Translations under genes and position numbers: made by a program
Part shown: one piece after another, positions 24,354-32,767 of the stretch
Position numbering within the stretch: the first letter of the stretch is position 1
Layout: each line of letters begins with the position of its first letter
Source: Isoptericola halalbus
Lineage (GTDB): Bacteria > Actinomycetota > Actinomycetes > Actinomycetales > Cellulomonadaceae
DNA: 54,548 bases
Reading direction: 5' to 3'
Assembly: GCA_009663185.1 (NCBI GenBank)
Contig: VJZX01000018.1
Coordinates: 6,857-61,404, forward strand
Notes under the pieces: generated by a model
Database searches by the model: none
Told to the model about the DNA's origin: nothing
What the model saw: only the letters and a program-made list of their open reading frames with translations

Positions 24354-26845
24354 CCGCGCCGAGGAAGGGACCGATGGACCCCGTGACCGACGCCGCCCGC
24401 GCACCCGCGGCGGCGCCGCCCGCGATGCCGCACGTCTCCGACCGCGTCGTCGCGCTGCACGCACGGATGACCCTCGACGAGAAGCTCGCGCAGCTCGTCG
24501 GGTACTGGCTCGACCAGGGCGGCGAGGTCGTCGCGCCCTGGCAGGGAGAGATGGCCTCGGGCTCGGGCGCGCTGTCTCAGATCACGCGCCACGGCATCGG
24601 CCACTACACGCGCGTCTACGGCACACGCCCGGTCGAGCCGGCCGAGCGCGCCGGGTGGCTGTGGTCCGAGCAACGCCGGCTCAAGGCCGAGACGCGGCTC
24701 GGGATCCCGGCCCTGGTCCACGAGGAGTGCCTCACCGGGCTCGCCGCGTGGAAGGCGGCGACCTTCCCGACGCCGCTCGCATGGGGCGCGTCGTTCGACC
24801 CGGCGCTCGTCGAGGAGATGGGCCGCCTCATCGGCGAGTCGATGCGCACGCTCGGAATCCACCAGGGCCTCGCGCCCGTGCTCGACGTCATCCGCGACCC
24901 GCGCTGGGGACGCGCCGACGAGTGCATCGCCGAGGACCCGTACGTGGTCGGCACGGTGGGGACGGCGTACGTGCGCGGGCTGCAGGACGCCGGGGTGCAC
25001 GCGACGCTCAAGCACTTCGTCACGTACTCCGCCTCTCGCGCGGGGCGCAACCACGCGCCCGTCTCGGCGGGGCCGCGCGAGGTAGCCGACGTGTTCCTGC
25101 CGCCGTTCGAGATGGCCCTGCGCGACGGCGGTGTCCGCTCGGTCATGGCGTCCTACAACGAGCTCGACGGCGTGCCGGTGCACTCGAGCCCCGAGCACCT
25201 CACGGGCGTGCTGCGCGAGCAGTGGGGGTTCGACGGCGTCGTGGTCTCCGACTACTTCGGCGTCGCGTTCCTCGAGGTCATGCACGGGGTGGCTGCCTCT
25301 AGCGGAGAGGCCGCGGGCCGGGCGCTCGCAGCGGGCGTCGACGTCGAGCTGCCGACCGGGAACGCCTACCTCGAGCCGCTCGCGGTGGCGGTCCGCTCGG
25401 GCCAGGTCGACGAGGTGCTCGTGGACCGGGCGGTGCTGCGCGCGCTCGCGCAGAAGGAGGAGCTGGGCCTGCTCGACGACGACGCGTTCGCGGACGAGCC
25501 GCCCGCCGTCGTCGACCTCGACACGCCGCGGCACCGTGAGGTGGCGCGACGCCTCGCCGAGGAGTCCGTGGTGCTGCTGAGCAACGACGGCCTGCTGCCG
25601 CTGCGTTCGTGGCGGGACGCGCCGTCGCGCGTGGCGGTCGTCGGGCCGGGCGCACACCGTGCCGACGCACTGATGGGGTGCTACTCGTTCGCGAACCACG
25701 TGCTGGTGCACCACCCGGACCAGCCGCTCGGCTTCGAGATCCCGACAGTGTTCGAGGCGGTCGGCGCCGCGTTCGCCGAGCTGTTCGGAGAGGCCGGGCC
25801 GCCGCAGCCCAAGCTCGTGTACGCACGCGGCTGCGACGTCGAGGGCGAGGACACCTCGGCGTTCGCCGAAGCTCGCGCTGCGGCTTCGGCCGCCGACGTG
25901 GCGGTCGTCGTCGTGGGCGACCAGGCCGGCCTTTTCGGGCGCGGCACGGTGGGCGAGGGCAACGACTCCGAGTCCCTCGAGCTGCCGGGCGTGCAGCGCC
26001 GGCTCGTCGAGGAGGTTCTCGCCACGGGGACGCCGGTGGTCATGGTCGTGCTCTCCGGCCGGCCGTACGCGATCGGATGGGCGCTCGACGGCCACCAGCG
26101 GCCCGGTGCGGTGCTGCAGGCGTTCTTCCCGGGCGAGGAGGGCGGCACGGCGATCGCGCGGGTCATCACGGGCGCGGTCAACCCGTCCGGGCGGCTCCCG
26201 GTGTCGCTCCCGCGATCGGCCGGAGCGCAGCCGTACTCGTACCTGCACCCGATGCTCGGCGGGCGGTCGGACGTCACGTCGACCGACTCGACGCCGGCAC
26301 GGCCCTTCGGGTTCGGGCTGTCGTACACGGCGTTCTCCCACTCGGAGCTCGCGGTGGACGCCGAGGTTCAGGCCGGAGGGGTGTTCTCCGCGGCGGTCCG
26401 CGTGGCCAACTCCGGGAACGTCACGGGGGCCGACGTCGTGCAGCTCTACGGGCGCGACGTCGTCGGGTCGGTCACGCGGCCCGTGGCGCAGCTGCTCGCC
26501 TACGAGCGCGTCGAGCTCGGGCCGGGCGAGTCCGCCGTCGTGCGGTTCACCGTGCCGACGTCGCGGCTGGCGTTCAGCGACCGGCGCCTGGTGCGCATCG
26601 TCGAGCCCGGCGACGTCGAGGTGTGGGTCGGGTCCCACGCCGCGGCCGCCACGACCGGCGTGACCGAGGACGCCAGTCAGGCGGCGAGCGGTGTCTTCAC
26701 CAACGAGAAGGCCGTCGCGAGGCGCGACCTGCCGGGGACCGCGACGCCGCGCGTGACGCTGTCGATCACCGGCGCCGTGCACGAGGTGACCGCTGCCGAT
26801 CCCCGCCTCGCCACCGCCGAGGTAGAACGGATTCCCGCGGGGTAG
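24350..26845 (+). CDS. glycoside hydrolase family 3 (beta-xylosidase / beta-glucosidase, BxlA-like)
   Basis: An 831-aa GH3 enzyme that should release xylose or glucose from short oligosaccharides. The N-terminal barrel has KHFVTYSASRAGRNHAPV and the nucleophile Asp in VVVSDYFGV (about 301); the alpha/beta domain follows (VVGDQAGLFGRG...), then a fibronectin-III-like domain to the end. No signal peptide is seen, so it is probably cytoplasmic and acts on imported sugar. ATG 24350 overlaps the importer remnant's stop; ATG 24374 is an alternative. The SDYFG context and ELPTGNAYLEPL block favour the streptomycete bxlA type. Its final residues (AEVERIPAG) are encoded by the first unit of a 20-bp repeat array. 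Confidence 0.9.
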   Translation: MTAPRKGPMDPVTDAARAPAAAPPAMPHVSDRVVALHARMTLDEKLAQLVGYWLDQGGEVVAPWQGEMASGSGALSQITRHGIGHYTRVYGTRPVEPAERAGWLWSEQRRLKAETRLGIPALVHEECLTGLAAWKAATFPTPLAWGASFDPALVEEMGRLIGESMRTLGIHQGLAPVLDVIRDPRWGRADECIAEDPYVVGTVGTAYVRGLQDAGVHATLKHFVTYSASRAGRNHAPVSAGPREVADVFLPPFEMALRDGGVRSVMASYNELDGVPVHSSPEHLTGVLREQWGFDGVVVSDYFGVAFLEVMHGVAASSGEAAGRALAAGVDVELPTGNAYLEPLAVAVRSGQVDEVLVDRAVLRALAQKEELGLLDDDAFADEPPAVVDLDTPRHREVARRLAEESVVLLSNDGLLPLRSWRDAPSRVAVVGPGAHRADALMGCYSFANHVLVHHPDQPLGFEIPTVFEAVGAAFAELFGEAGPPQPKLVYARGCDVEGEDTSAFAEARAAASAADVAVVVVGDQAGLFGRGTVGEGNDSESLELPGVQRRLVEEVLATGTPVVMVVLSGRPYAIGWALDGHQRPGAVLQAFFPGEEGGTAIARVITGAVNPSGRLPVSLPRSAGAQPYSYLHPMLGGRSDVTSTDSTPARPFGFGLSYTAFSHSELAVDAEVQAGGVFSAAVRVANSGNVTGADVVQLYGRDVVGSVTRPVAQLLAYERVELGPGESAVVRFTVPTSRLAFSDRRLVRIVEPGDVEVWVGSHAAAATTGVTEDASQAASGVFTNEKAVARRDLPGTATPRVTLSITGAVHEVTAADPRLATAEVERIPAG

Positions 26846-26878
26846 AACGTTCCGCACCGAGGTAGAACGCTTCCCTTG
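26819..26878. repeat. three tandem 20-bp units (left cluster)
   Basis: Units begin at 26819, 26839 and 26859 and read GAGGTAGAACGGATTCCCGC, GGGGTAGAACGTTCCGCACC and GAGGTAGAACGCTTCCCTTG. The core GAGGTAGAACG.TTCC repeats every 20 bases. The first unit overlaps the end of the GH3 gene. A matching cluster in the opposite orientation lies at 27346-27400, beyond the S4 gene. Confidence 0.75.
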
Positions 26879-26943
26879 GAGGTCGCCATCCTGTCCGCTT
26901 TCCACCGGTTTTCCAGAAGGGATGGCGACCTCGAAGGGAAGCG
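26868..26943. repeat. long inverted repeat (24-bp arms) after the GH3 gene
   Basis: The left arm (26868-26891, containing CCCTTGGAGGTCGCCATCC) and right arm (26920-26943) are complementary over 24 bases with one mismatch, around a 28-base loop containing TTTCCACCGGTTTTCCAG. It overlaps the last of the 20-bp units. A transcript would form a strong hairpin, so it may terminate the GH3 operon. Confidence 0.75.
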
Positions 26944-26978
26944 GCAGGCCTGCTCGGCGGGCGTGAGAAGGTGGGCGC

Positions 26979-27341
26979 ATGCGGGTCGATGTCTGGCTGT
27001 GGGCGGTGCGGCTCTTCAAGAGCCGGTCGGCGTCCGCGTCCCTGCTGCGCGCCGGGCGGGTGCGGGTCAACGGGGTCGTGGCGAAGCCGTCGACCCACGT
27101 CCAGGTCGGCGACCGCGTGACGTGGCGCGACCCGCTGCGCGACCGCATCGTCGTCGTCAAGGAGCTCCTGCCGAAGCGCGTCGGCGCGCCGCTCGCCGTC
27201 AAGGCGTACGAGGACCAGAGCCCGCCGGTGCCGACGCGGGAGGAGCGTGCCGTCGTCGGGCTGCGCGAGCGCGGTGCCGGCCGGCCGACCAAGCGTGAGC
27301 GGCGGGAGATCGACCGCCTGCGCGGCGATCGGCGAGGGTAG
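26979..27341 (+). CDS. S4-domain RNA-binding protein (HslR/Hsp15-like)
   Basis: A 120-aa protein whose first 60 residues form an S4 RNA-binding domain (MRVDVWLWAVRLFKSRS, LLRAGRVRVNGVVAKPS, VQVGDRVTW). The C-terminal part is basic and ends KRERREIDRLRGDRRG. Family members bind stalled 50S subunits carrying nascent chains after heat shock; that role is inferred from the family. Length is slightly below the 130-aa E. coli protein. The gene is isolated and is bracketed by inverted clusters of 20-bp repeats. Confidence 0.9.
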   Translation: MRVDVWLWAVRLFKSRSASASLLRAGRVRVNGVVAKPSTHVQVGDRVTWRDPLRDRIVVVKELLPKRVGAPLAVKAYEDQSPPVPTREERAVVGLRERGAGRPTKRERREIDRLRGDRRG

Positions 27342-27345
27342 ACCC

Positions 27346-27400
27346 GCGCTACCTCGGCGAGAAACGTTCTACCTCGGCGAAAGAGCTTCTACCTCGGCGG
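27346..27400. repeat. three 20-bp-spaced units, inverted relative to the left cluster
   Basis: CTACCTCGGCG recurs at 27349, 27369 and 27389, the last two within TTCTACCTCGGCG. Read on the other strand the unit is CGCCGAGGTAGAAC, the same core as the cluster at 26819-26878. The spacing is again 20 bases. The cluster lies between the stops of the S4 gene and the MerR gene. Confidence 0.75.
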
Positions 27401-27793
27401 TCAGAGAGCGCGAAGGAGCGCGATGAGCTCGTCGGCCATGTCGAGCTTGCGCGCCAGGTCGGCCCGCCGCTCCTCGGCCGCGGCCACGTACGCGTCCAGC
27501 CGCCCGCGCAGCTGCCCGACGTCGGACCCCGCGTCGTCGTCCGAGATGCGGCCGGCGACGTCGAGCAGGTCGGCCATCTCCTCGAGCGAGAAACCGAGCG
27601 GCTTCATGCGGCGGACGAGCAGCAGGCGCTCGACGTCGTCCTCCGTGTACAGGCGGAAGCCGCCCTCGGTGCGTCCCGACGGGCGCAGCAGCCCGACGTC
27701 GTCGTAGTGCCGCAGCGTGCGCAGCGACAGCCCGGTGCGCTCGGCGACGGCGCCGATGTGCATGGTGGGCACGTGCCGGGTCCGCTCGCTCAT
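27401..27793 (-). CDS. MerR-family transcriptional regulator
   Basis: A 130-aa regulator with an N-terminal MerR winged helix (HIGAVAERTGLSLRTLRHYDDVGLLRPSGRTEGGFRLY) and a C-terminal dimerisation helix rich in Arg and Glu (AAAEERRADLARKLDMADELIALL). It has no Cys, so it does not sense metal by the MerR route. It is divergent from the SulP transporter gene, and a perfect 30-bp palindrome lies between the starts, so it probably controls both. ATG 27793 is chosen; no strong ribosome site is visible. Confidence 0.9.
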   Translation of the reverse strand: MSERTRHVPTMHIGAVAERTGLSLRTLRHYDDVGLLRPSGRTEGGFRLYTEDDVERLLLVRRMKPLGFSLEEMADLLDVAGRISDDDAGSDVGQLRGRLDAYVAAAEERRADLARKLDMADELIALLRAL

Positions 27794-27828
27794 GGCGCCG
27801 ATTCTCTCGCGTCGTGAGACGCCGATGT

Positions 27829-27858
27829 GAACTCTACCCTCACGTGAGGGTAGAGTTC
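27829..27858. promoter_or_regulatory. perfect 30-bp palindrome, MerR-type operator
   Basis: GAACTCTACCCTCAC followed directly by its reverse complement. The CTACCCTCAC-GTGAGGGTAG core is the form often seen for MerR-family operators placed between stretched -35 and -10 elements. It is in the divergent promoter region of the MerR gene and the SulP gene. Confidence 0.8.
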
Positions 27859-28021
27859 GGTCCTGTTGCGGACGCCGTGCGCCTCGGCCGGTGACCGAAC
27901 CTCCTCGACTCACCAGCGCGACGTCGCGTGCCCAGACCTTGCCCATCGGGCCGGCCGCGCCGTCGGACGGTCGCCCGGTCCAGGGCGCGCCCCGCGCCCG
28001 CGAACCGAACGGAGACCCGGC

Positions 28022-29575
28022 GTGTCGGACGACCTGCGAACCGCCCTTGCCGATCCCGCCCCCGCACCCCAGCCGATGACGGGCGCCCCGGAGGCCGACG
28101 CGTCCGGCTCGTTCCGGGCCGCCTTCCGGTCGGTGACGACGCTGCGCACGGAGGTCCTGGCCGGCATCGTCGTCGCGCTGGCGCTGATCCCCGAGGCCAT
28201 CGCGTTCTCGATCATCGCGGGCGTCGACCCCCGGGTCGGTCTGTTCGCGTCGTTCACGATGGCGGTCACCATCGCGTTCGTCGGTGGCCGGCCGGCGATG
28301 ATCTCGGCGGCCACGGGCGCGATCGCGCTCGTCATCGCGCCCGTCGTGCGCGAGCACGGCCTCGACTACCTCATCGCGACGGTCATCCTCGGCGGCCTCA
28401 TCCAGGTGGTGCTCGGCCTCCTCGGCGTCGCCAGGCTCATGCGCTTCATCCCGCGCTCGGTCATGGTGGGCTTCGTCAACGCGCTCGCGATCCTCATCTT
28501 CCTCTCCCAGGTGCCGCACCTGGCGGGTGTGCCGTTCGCCGTCTACCCGCTGGTGATCACCGGCCTGGCGATCATGGTGTTCTTCCCCCGCCTGACCAAG
28601 GTCGTCCCGGCACCGCTCGTGGCCATCGTGCTCCTCACGCTCGTCACGGTCACGGCTGCCATCGCCGTGCCGACCGTTGGCGACGAGGGCGAGCTGCCCG
28701 AGTCGCTGCCGCAGCTGCTCCTGCCGCAGGTCCCGTTCACGTTCGAGACGCTGCGGATCATCGCCCCGTTCGCGCTCGCGATGGCCCTGGTCGGTCTGAT
28801 CGAGTCGCTGCTCACGGCCAAGCTGGTCGACGACGTCACGGACACCCACTCCAACAAGACTCGCGAGTCGTGGGGCCAGGGCGTGGCGAACCTCGTGACG
28901 GGATTCTTCGGCGGCATGGGCGGCTGCGCCATGATCGGTCAGACGATGATCAACGTGAAGGTCTCGGGCGCCCGCACCCGCCTGTCGACGTTGCTGGCGG
29001 GCGTGTTCCTGCTCGTCCTCGTAGTCGGGCTCGGCGACATCGTGGGGATCATCCCGATGGCCGCGCTCGTGGCCGTGATGATCATGGTCTCGGTCGCGAC
29101 GTTCGACTGGCACTCGGTGCGGCTCTCGACGCTGCGCCGCATGCCTCGGTCGGAGACCGCCGTCATGCTCGCGACCGTCGTCGTGACCGTGTGGACCCAC
29201 AACCTCGCGTACGGCGTCATCGTGGGGGTGCTCGTCGCGGCCGTGCTCTTCGCGCAGCGCGTCGCGCACCTGACCAACGTGACCCGGCTCGACGCGTCCG
29301 ACGACGACGGCGAGCGCGTCTACGCCGTCGACGGCGAGCTGTTCTTCGCCTCGTCCAACGATCTCGTCTACCAGTTCGACTACTCGGGCGACCCGCGGCG
29401 TGTGGTCATCGACATGTCGAACGCACACGTGTGGGACGCCTCGACGGTCGCTGCGCTCGACGCCGTGCAGCACAAGTACGCCACCCGGGGTAAGGAGGTC
29501 GTCTTCCGCGGCCTCAACGAGGACAGCCGCCGCCGTCTCGACCGTCTCGCGGGGAACCTCGGCGCGGAGCACTGA
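28022..29575 (+). CDS. SulP-family anion permease with STAS domain
   Basis: A 517-aa SLC26/SulP transporter, moving sulfate, bicarbonate or a related anion across the membrane. The hydrophobic core opens with [30 protein letters not shown]-type text (the SulP signature) and includes [17 protein letters not shown]; the cytoplasmic C-terminus is a STAS domain ([17 protein letters not shown] to [19 protein letters not shown]). Start GTG 28022 follows GGAGA. The divergent MerR gene and shared palindrome suggest direct control. Which anion it carries cannot be told from sequence. Confidence 0.92.
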   Translation: MSDDLRTALADPAPAPQPMTGAPEADASGSFRAAFRSVTTLRTEVLAGIVVALALIPEAIAFSIIAGVDPRVGLFASFTMAVTIAFVGGRPAMISAATGAIALVIAPVVREHGLDYLIATVILGGLIQVVLGLLGVARLMRFIPRSVMVGFVNALAILIFLSQVPHLAGVPFAVYPLVITGLAIMVFFPRLTKVVPAPLVAIVLLTLVTVTAAIAVPTVGDEGELPESLPQLLLPQVPFTFETLRIIAPFALAMALVGLIESLLTAKLVDDVTDTHSNKTRESWGQGVANLVTGFFGGMGGCAMIGQTMINVKVSGARTRLSTLLAGVFLLVLVVGLGDIVGIIPMAALVAVMIMVSVATFDWHSVRLSTLRRMPRSETAVMLATVVVTVWTHNLAYGVIVGVLVAAVLFAQRVAHLTNVTRLDASDDDGERVYAVDGELFFASSNDLVYQFDYSGDPRRVVIDMSNAHVWDASTVAALDAVQHKYATRGKEVVFRGLNEDSRRRLDRLAGNLGAEH

Positions 29576-29601
29576 CCTCGGCGCGGAACCTTCTACTTCG
29601 C
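29555..29601. repeat. further copies of the ACCTCGGCG repeat at the SulP gene end
   Basis: ACCTCGGCGCGGA occurs twice (about 29556 and 29575), followed by CCTTCTACTTCGCGG, a variant of the TTCTACCTCGGCG unit found around the S4 gene. The first copy is inside the last codons of the SulP gene, the rest after its stop. Confidence 0.5.
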
Positions 29602-29623
29602 GGACGGAAGGCCCGGCGCGGTC

Positions 29624-29637
29624 GGGACCAAGGTCCC
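29624..29637. promoter_or_regulatory. DosR/DevR-type box upstream of the DoxX-like gene
   Basis: GGGACCAAGGTCCC, a perfect palindrome of the GGGAC-N4-GTCCC form recognised by DosR/DevR-type regulators. It lies 122 bases before a DoxX-like gene that precedes a DevR-type response regulator, so autoregulation of the module is plausible. Confidence 0.6.
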
Positions 29638-29758
29638 GGCCGGCAGGACCGATCCACCCTCCCGCCTGCACCCTCGCACGAACGAGGCTGGCGGCAGAGG
29701 GTCGGGGAGAGCCCCGATCCATGGAGGGCCGGATGGCCGGCCGGACTTGGAGATCACC

Positions 29759-30298
29759 ATGACTACCGCCACCGAGCGCCGGGACACCGCACCTGTCGCC
29801 CCGCGCGGCAAGCTGTCCCCCGTCGCCGCGTACACGTTCGCGGTGGTGCGGATCCTGCTCGCGTTCCAGTTCCTGTGGGCCTTCGGCGACAAGACGTTCG
29901 GCTGGGGCCGGGCGACGCCCGCCGAGAACGCCTGGCTCGACGGCGGCTCGCCGACCACCGGCTACCTGAGCAGCATCGAGGGCCCGTTCGCCGGGTTCTT
30001 CAACTCGCTCGCAGGCAACGTCGTCATCGACTGGCTGTTCATGCTGGCCCTGCTCGGCATCGGCCTGGCGCTGGCTCTCGGAATCGGCATGCGCGTCGCC
30101 GCCGGGGCTGGCGTGCTGCTGCTGCTGCTCATGTGGCTTGCGTCGATGCCCGTCCCGGTCAACCCGTTCGTCGACTCGCACCTCGTCGACGCCGTCCTTC
30201 TGATCGGCCTGGCCGCCATCGCTGCCGGCGACACGCTCGGCCTCGGACGCCGGTGGGCCGCCACGGAGATCGTCCAGCGGTACCCCGTCCTGCGGTGA
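29759..30298 (+). CDS. DoxX/DoxD-like membrane protein
   Basis: A 179-aa protein with four hydrophobic segments (YTFAVVRILLAFQFLWAF; VIDWLFMLALLGIGLALAL; a Leu-rich LLLLLLMWLA; VLLIGLAAIAAGDTLGL). It matches the DoxX/DoxD group, known as thiosulfate:quinone oxidoreductase subunits or membrane redox factors; the role here is unknown. ATG 29759 has GGAG upstream; an in-frame codon at 29747 is less likely. It is 16 bases from the response-regulator gene and is preceded by a DosR-type box, so it probably belongs to the hypoxia/redox-stress module. Confidence 0.8.
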   Translation: MTTATERRDTAPVAPRGKLSPVAAYTFAVVRILLAFQFLWAFGDKTFGWGRATPAENAWLDGGSPTTGYLSSIEGPFAGFFNSLAGNVVIDWLFMLALLGIGLALALGIGMRVAAGAGVLLLLLMWLASMPVPVNPFVDSHLVDAVLLIGLAAIAAGDTLGLGRRWAATEIVQRYPVLR

Positions 30299-30314
30299 GG
30301 CGTAGCCTGGCGTC

Positions 30315-30962
30315 ATGAGCGCCGCGCCCGTGCGGATCTTCCTCGTGGACGACCACGAGGTGGTCCGCCGTGGCGTGGCCGATCTTCTCGAGGCCGAGCC
30401 CGACCTCGAGATCGTCGGCGAAGCGGGCACGTGCGCGGAGGCTCTCGCGCGCGTGCCCGCGCTGCGGCCGGACGTCGTCGTGCTGGACGTCCGGCTGCCC
30501 GACGGCGACGGCGTCAGCGTGTGCCGCGAGCTGAAGTCCCGGATCGACGTCGCGTGCCTCATGCTCACGTCGTTCGACGACGACGAGGCGCTGTTCGACG
30601 CGATCCTCGCCGGGGCCGCGGGCTACGTCCTCAAGCAGGTGCGCGGCACCGACCTGGTCGCCGCGATCCGCACGGTCGCCGCCGGTGGCTCGACGCTCGA
30701 CCCGCGTGCCGCGAGCCGGGTCATGGAGCGCATGCGCGCGCAGGATCGTCCCGCGGACGACCCGCTCGCGCAGCTCACCGCGCAGGAGCAGCGCATCCTC
30801 TTGCTCATCGGCAAGGGCCTGACCAACCGGCAGATCGGCGCCGAGCTGTTCCTCGCCGAGAAGACCGTCAAGAACTACGTGTCCAGCCTGCTCGCCAAGC
30901 TCGGTCTCGAGCGCCGCGTGCAGGCGGCCGTGCTCGCGACCCGGCTCGAGCAGCGGCACTAG
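30315..30962 (+). CDS. NarL/DevR-type response regulator
   Basis: A 215-aa response regulator. The receiver has [16 protein letters not shown], phospho-Asp in [13 protein letters not shown], Thr/Ser in [11 protein letters not shown] and Lys in YVLKQVRG. The LuxR-type helix-turn-helix reads [40 protein letters not shown], very like DevR/DosR of actinobacteria, including the KTVKNYVS recognition helix. It lies between the DoxX-like gene and a convergent GAF histidine kinase gene. DosR-type boxes flank the module (29624 and 32660), consistent with control of DoxX and the universal stress protein. Confidence 0.93.
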   Translation: MSAAPVRIFLVDDHEVVRRGVADLLEAEPDLEIVGEAGTCAEALARVPALRPDVVVLDVRLPDGDGVSVCRELKSRIDVACLMLTSFDDDEALFDAILAGAAGYVLKQVRGTDLVAAIRTVAAGGSTLDPRAASRVMERMRAQDRPADDPLAQLTAQEQRILLLIGKGLTNRQIGAELFLAEKTVKNYVSSLLAKLGLERRVQAAVLATRLEQRH

Positions 30963-30998
30963 CAGCGGCACTGACGGCCGGCGCCACTCACCCGGCAC

Positions 30999-32624
30999 TC
31001 ACTGCTCGAGCGGGACCTGCCACCGGACGGTCGTGCCGGGATCGCCGCGCTCGAGCTCGAACGAGCCGCCCAGATCTTCGGCCCGACGCTCGAGGTTCGC
31101 CAGACCGCTGAGGTGAGCGTCGTCGGGCACGCCCGTCCCGTCGTCGGACACGGTCATGACGACGTCGTCGCGCACCCGCAGCGTGACGTCGACACGCGTG
31201 GCGCGCGCGTGCCGCGCGACGTTGGACAGCGTCTCGCGCAGGACCGCGACGAGGTGGTCGGCGGTGGCCGGCGGGACGAGGGTGTCGATCGGGCCGTCGA
31301 GCCGGACCGCCGGCGAGAAGCCGAGCGTGCGCGTCGCGGCCTCGACCTCGGCGATGAACCGCGAGCGCAGGCCCACGCGCCGCGGGTCGTCGGCCGACCG
31401 AAGACCGCGGATCGTCGTGCGGATGAGGCTGATCGTCTCGTCGACGTCGTCGACGGCGCGGGTCACTCGCTCGGCGTCGGGCTCCGCGTCGGGCCGCTGC
31501 TCCAGTCGGCGGCTCACGCCCTGCAGGCTCAGGCCCGTCGCGTACAGGCGCTGGATCGCGAGGTCGTGCAGGTCGCGCGCGATGCGGTCCCGGTCGCGCA
31601 CCACGGCGAGCCGCTCGGCGTCGCGGCGCCGCTCCGCGAGCTCGAGCGCGACCGCGGCCTGGTCCGCGAATGCCCCCAGCGCCTCGACCACGACGGCGGG
31701 GAACGGCGGCGTCCCGCGGCGTCGCCCCACCGTGAGCACGCCGACGGTACGACCCGGCCCGCCCAGCGGCAGCGCCGCGAGCGGTCCGACGGTCCCGGCG
31801 GGCTGCGTCGCCACCGTGATGCCCTCGTCGGCCCCGGCGTCGGCGGTCACCGTGGGCTGGCCCGACAGATAGGTCTCGGCCGCGAACGTCGCGCCGATCG
31901 GCACGGTCGTGCCCAGCAGCCGCCCGGCTCCGACGCCGACGGCGGCACGCACCCGCAGGTGGCGGGGCAGGTCGTCGTCGGGCGTGAGGAGGGCCGCCAG
32001 GTCGGCCTCGGCGACCGCCATCGCCTGCGCGGCGACGGCGTCGAGCACGTCCTCGGGCGCGTCGCCCGCCAGCACCCGGCGGGAGATCTCGTCGTTGCCG
32101 TGCGCCCACCGCTCGCGCAGCTGCGCCTCGGAGTACAGGCGGGCGTTCTCGACGGCGACGCTCGCCGCGGAGGCGAGGCCTTCGACGAGACGCTGGTCCT
32201 CCGCGGTGAACTCGCCGCCGCCGCGCTTGTCGGTCAGGTAGAGGTTGCCGAAAGGGCTGCCGTGGGCCTGCAGCGGCACCCCGAGGAAAGTGCGCATCGG
32301 CGGGTGGTTCGGCGGGAAGCCGACCGAGCCCGGGTGGGCCGCGAGATCGGGCAGCCGCAGCGGCGCCGGGTGCCGGATGAGCTCGCCGAGGATTCCCTTC
32401 CCGCGCGGGTAGGGGCCGATCGCGCGGATCTCTGAGTCGGTGAGCCCGACTGTGAGGAACTGAGAGATCTGACCGTCGTCGCCGAGGATGCCGAGCGCCG
32501 CGTACCGGGCGTCGACGAGGTCCGCGGCGGCGCGCACGAGGCGTCGTAGCGTCGTGGAGAGCTCGAGGCCGCGCCCGACGGACACCACGGCGCCGAGCAG
32601 GACGTCGACGTCGTCGGCTGGCAC
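30999..32624 (-). CDS. GAF-domain sensor histidine kinase (DevS/DosT-like)
   Basis: A 541-aa soluble kinase with two GAF domains (first about 10-165, with RYAALGILGDDGQISQFLTVG and GVPLQAHGSPFGNLYLTDK; second about 180-325) and a HisKA_3/HATPase core (RDRIARDLHDLAIQRLYATGL, phospho-His in DLHD; VSDDGTGVPDD; GLANLERRAEDLGG). This is the DevS/DosT layout, in which the first GAF binds haem and senses O2, NO or CO; haem ligation is not proven here. GTG 32624 is the assumed start. It converges on the response regulator gene, its likely partner, and is divergent from the universal stress protein gene across a DosR-type box. Confidence 0.88.
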   Translation of the reverse strand: MPADDVDVLLGAVVSVGRGLELSTTLRRLVRAAADLVDARYAALGILGDDGQISQFLTVGLTDSEIRAIGPYPRGKGILGELIRHPAPLRLPDLAAHPGSVGFPPNHPPMRTFLGVPLQAHGSPFGNLYLTDKRGGGEFTAEDQRLVEGLASAASVAVENARLYSEAQLRERWAHGNDEISRRVLAGDAPEDVLDAVAAQAMAVAEADLAALLTPDDDLPRHLRVRAAVGVGAGRLLGTTVPIGATFAAETYLSGQPTVTADAGADEGITVATQPAGTVGPLAALPLGGPGRTVGVLTVGRRRGTPPFPAVVVEALGAFADQAAVALELAERRRDAERLAVVRDRDRIARDLHDLAIQRLYATGLSLQGVSRRLEQRPDAEPDAERVTRAVDDVDETISLIRTTIRGLRSADDPRRVGLRSRFIAEVEAATRTLGFSPAVRLDGPIDTLVPPATADHLVAVLRETLSNVARHARATRVDVTLRVRDDVVMTVSDDGTGVPDDAHLSGLANLERRAEDLGGSFELERGDPGTTVRWQVPLEQ

Positions 32625-32659
32625 GGGTCCACCGTAACCGCGCCGGGGGTGACCGGCTC

Positions 32660-32673
32660 GGGACTTTCGTCCC
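32660..32673. promoter_or_regulatory. DosR/DevR-type box between the kinase and stress-protein genes
   Basis: GGGACTTTCGTCCC matches the DosR-type consensus closely. It sits in the divergent promoter region, 95 bases before the universal stress protein gene and 36 bases before the kinase start, so both may be targets of the neighbouring DevR-type regulator. Confidence 0.75.
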
Positions 32674-32767
32674 GGCGAGCAGAGGCGGGCGGCACTGCCG
32701 AGGTCATGCCTGCGCGTGGCGCACTGGTTCCGAGGACGCATCGGTCCGCAGGAAGAGGGAGGGCCCC

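Noticed and set aside
24233-27292. Open frame of 1019 codons on the minus strand opposite the GH3 gene
   Set aside because: Composition is Arg/Gly/Val/His-rich with no motif, and the GH3 motifs on the plus strand are clear. It is a shadow of codon bias.
27401-30568. Open frame of 1055 codons on the minus strand
   Set aside because: Only its last 130 codons encode a recognisable protein (the MerR regulator). The rest is antisense to SulP, DoxX and the response regulator and is Arg/His/Asp-rich, typical of an open antisense frame in high-GC DNA.
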